Both the position numbers and the translations under genes were made by a program. Shown piece after piece: positions 63,781 to 64,000 of a stretch of 64,000 nucleotides of DNA (the first letter of the stretch is position 1; each line of letters begins with the position of its first letter). Origin of the DNA: Sphaerospermopsis sp. SIO1G1 (lineage in GTDB: Bacteria; Cyanobacteriota; Cyanobacteriia; Cyanobacteriales; Nostocaceae); NCBI GenBank assembly GCA_010672785.1, contig JAAHFX010000004.1:376429-440428 (forward strand), given 5' to 3'. The notes beneath the pieces were generated by a model that was not told the DNA's origin, did no database searches, and worked only from the letters and a program-made list of their open reading frames with translations.

Positions 63781-64000
63781 TAGGAGTTACGCATTGACAA
63801 AATAAGAGAGATATGTATGTTAGGCAGCACAAGTCTGACTAAGATGGTCAAAAATATAGTCACGAACGACTAAAGTGAATAAATTTCTTTGCACTTCATA
63901 CCAGTTAGAAATGATATTTTCAGAGCGCATTTTTTCCAAACGAACGAATGCTTGAAGTGAGCAGAATATATGTGTTTTGATTGCTTGGCTATCTCTAACC
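63781..64000 (-). mobile_element. End of an insertion sequence (IS701/IS4-like)
   Basis: The element's end reads TAGGAGTTACGCATTGAC from 63781 and lies directly against the truncated KfrA-like gene. A transposase C-terminus begins about 40 bases inside. The terminal sequence is close to the TAGGACTTACGCA ends of the family A MITEs. The other end is beyond the window. Confidence 0.65.
63820..64000 (-). CDS. Transposase C-terminus, partial
   Basis: The visible 59 codons encode IKTHIFCSLQAFVRLEKMRS, then ISNWYEVQRNLFTLVVRDYI and end LSQTCAA. This matches the C-terminal region of DDE transposases of the IS701/IS4 group common in cyanobacteria. The catalytic core lies outside the window. Confidence 0.65.
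   Translation of the reverse strand, partial: VRDSQAIKTHIFCSLQAFVRLEKMRSENIISNWYEVQRNLFTLVVRDYIFDHLSQTCAA

Overview
The window is from a filamentous, probably nitrogen-fixing-type (Nostocales) cyanobacterium, for example something near Anabaena, Dolichospermum or Aphanizomenon. The evidence is direct: two plant-type [2Fe-2S] photosynthetic ferredoxins (petF), a cyanobacterial biliverdin reductase, a Psb32-like TPM protein, cobH, scattered GCGATCGC (HIP1-like) sites, low GC, heptanucleotide tandem repeats of the CAGTTAT type, and many small palindromic or MITE-like repeats. The genus is inference.

Layout. 0-5.4 kb (minus strand): a secreted-protein fragment, then a compact gene set that I read as a GRAS-family methyltransferase, two tandem TerB-like proteins and an XYP-type tRNA-dependent cyclodipeptide synthase, preceded by a secreted CHAT-domain protein. 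This is the most promising undescribed system in the window. 5.8-27.8 kb: a phosphorus-scavenging secretome. A PhoX-like phosphatase, a glycerophosphodiesterase embedded in a phytase-like domain, and a nuclease/phosphatase-PhoD fusion all carry the same ~195-residue glycine/aspartate-rich C-terminal domain (probable type I export tail), and each is followed by the same terminator hairpin. A fourth, 5'-truncated member carries the same tail. A candidate Pho box precedes the PhoD fusion. Between these genes lie a methyltransferase, an RND efflux operon with two YtkA/FixH-like domains, a PD-(D/E)XK-like protein, and a rearranged island (22.9-25.6 kb) with a DUF433/DUF5615 toxin-antitoxin pair, its truncated duplicate, fragments of a vWA-type gene and an unknown gene pair.

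28-33.7 kb (minus): a tight five-gene run, bvdR-map-paoA-paoB-paoC, joining biliverdin reductase and methionine aminopeptidase to a Tat-exported molybdenum aldehyde oxidoreductase. 34-35 kb: tandem petF genes. 35-50 kb: mostly housekeeping and conserved cyanobacterial genes: SpoIID-like protein, 5'-truncated sulfiredoxin, HTH-GrpE-like protein, a STAS/SpoIIE-phosphatase partner-switch pair, DUF1350, YtxH-DUF948, TPM, cobH, dapB and a HAD phosphatase. 50-62.3 kb: a cytochrome P450, cysC, a TPR protein, a LodA/LodB-like quinoprotein oxidase pair (CTQ cofactor), ruvB, hisF, small membrane and NTF2-like proteins, and murG.

62.3-64 kb: a broken KfrA-like/coiled-coil gene, truncated by an insertion sequence whose transposase runs off the window. 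The end of that element resembles the terminal inverted repeats of several MITEs in the window, so they may be mobilised by the same transposase. All functional calls come from reading motifs by eye; no database search or structure prediction was run.
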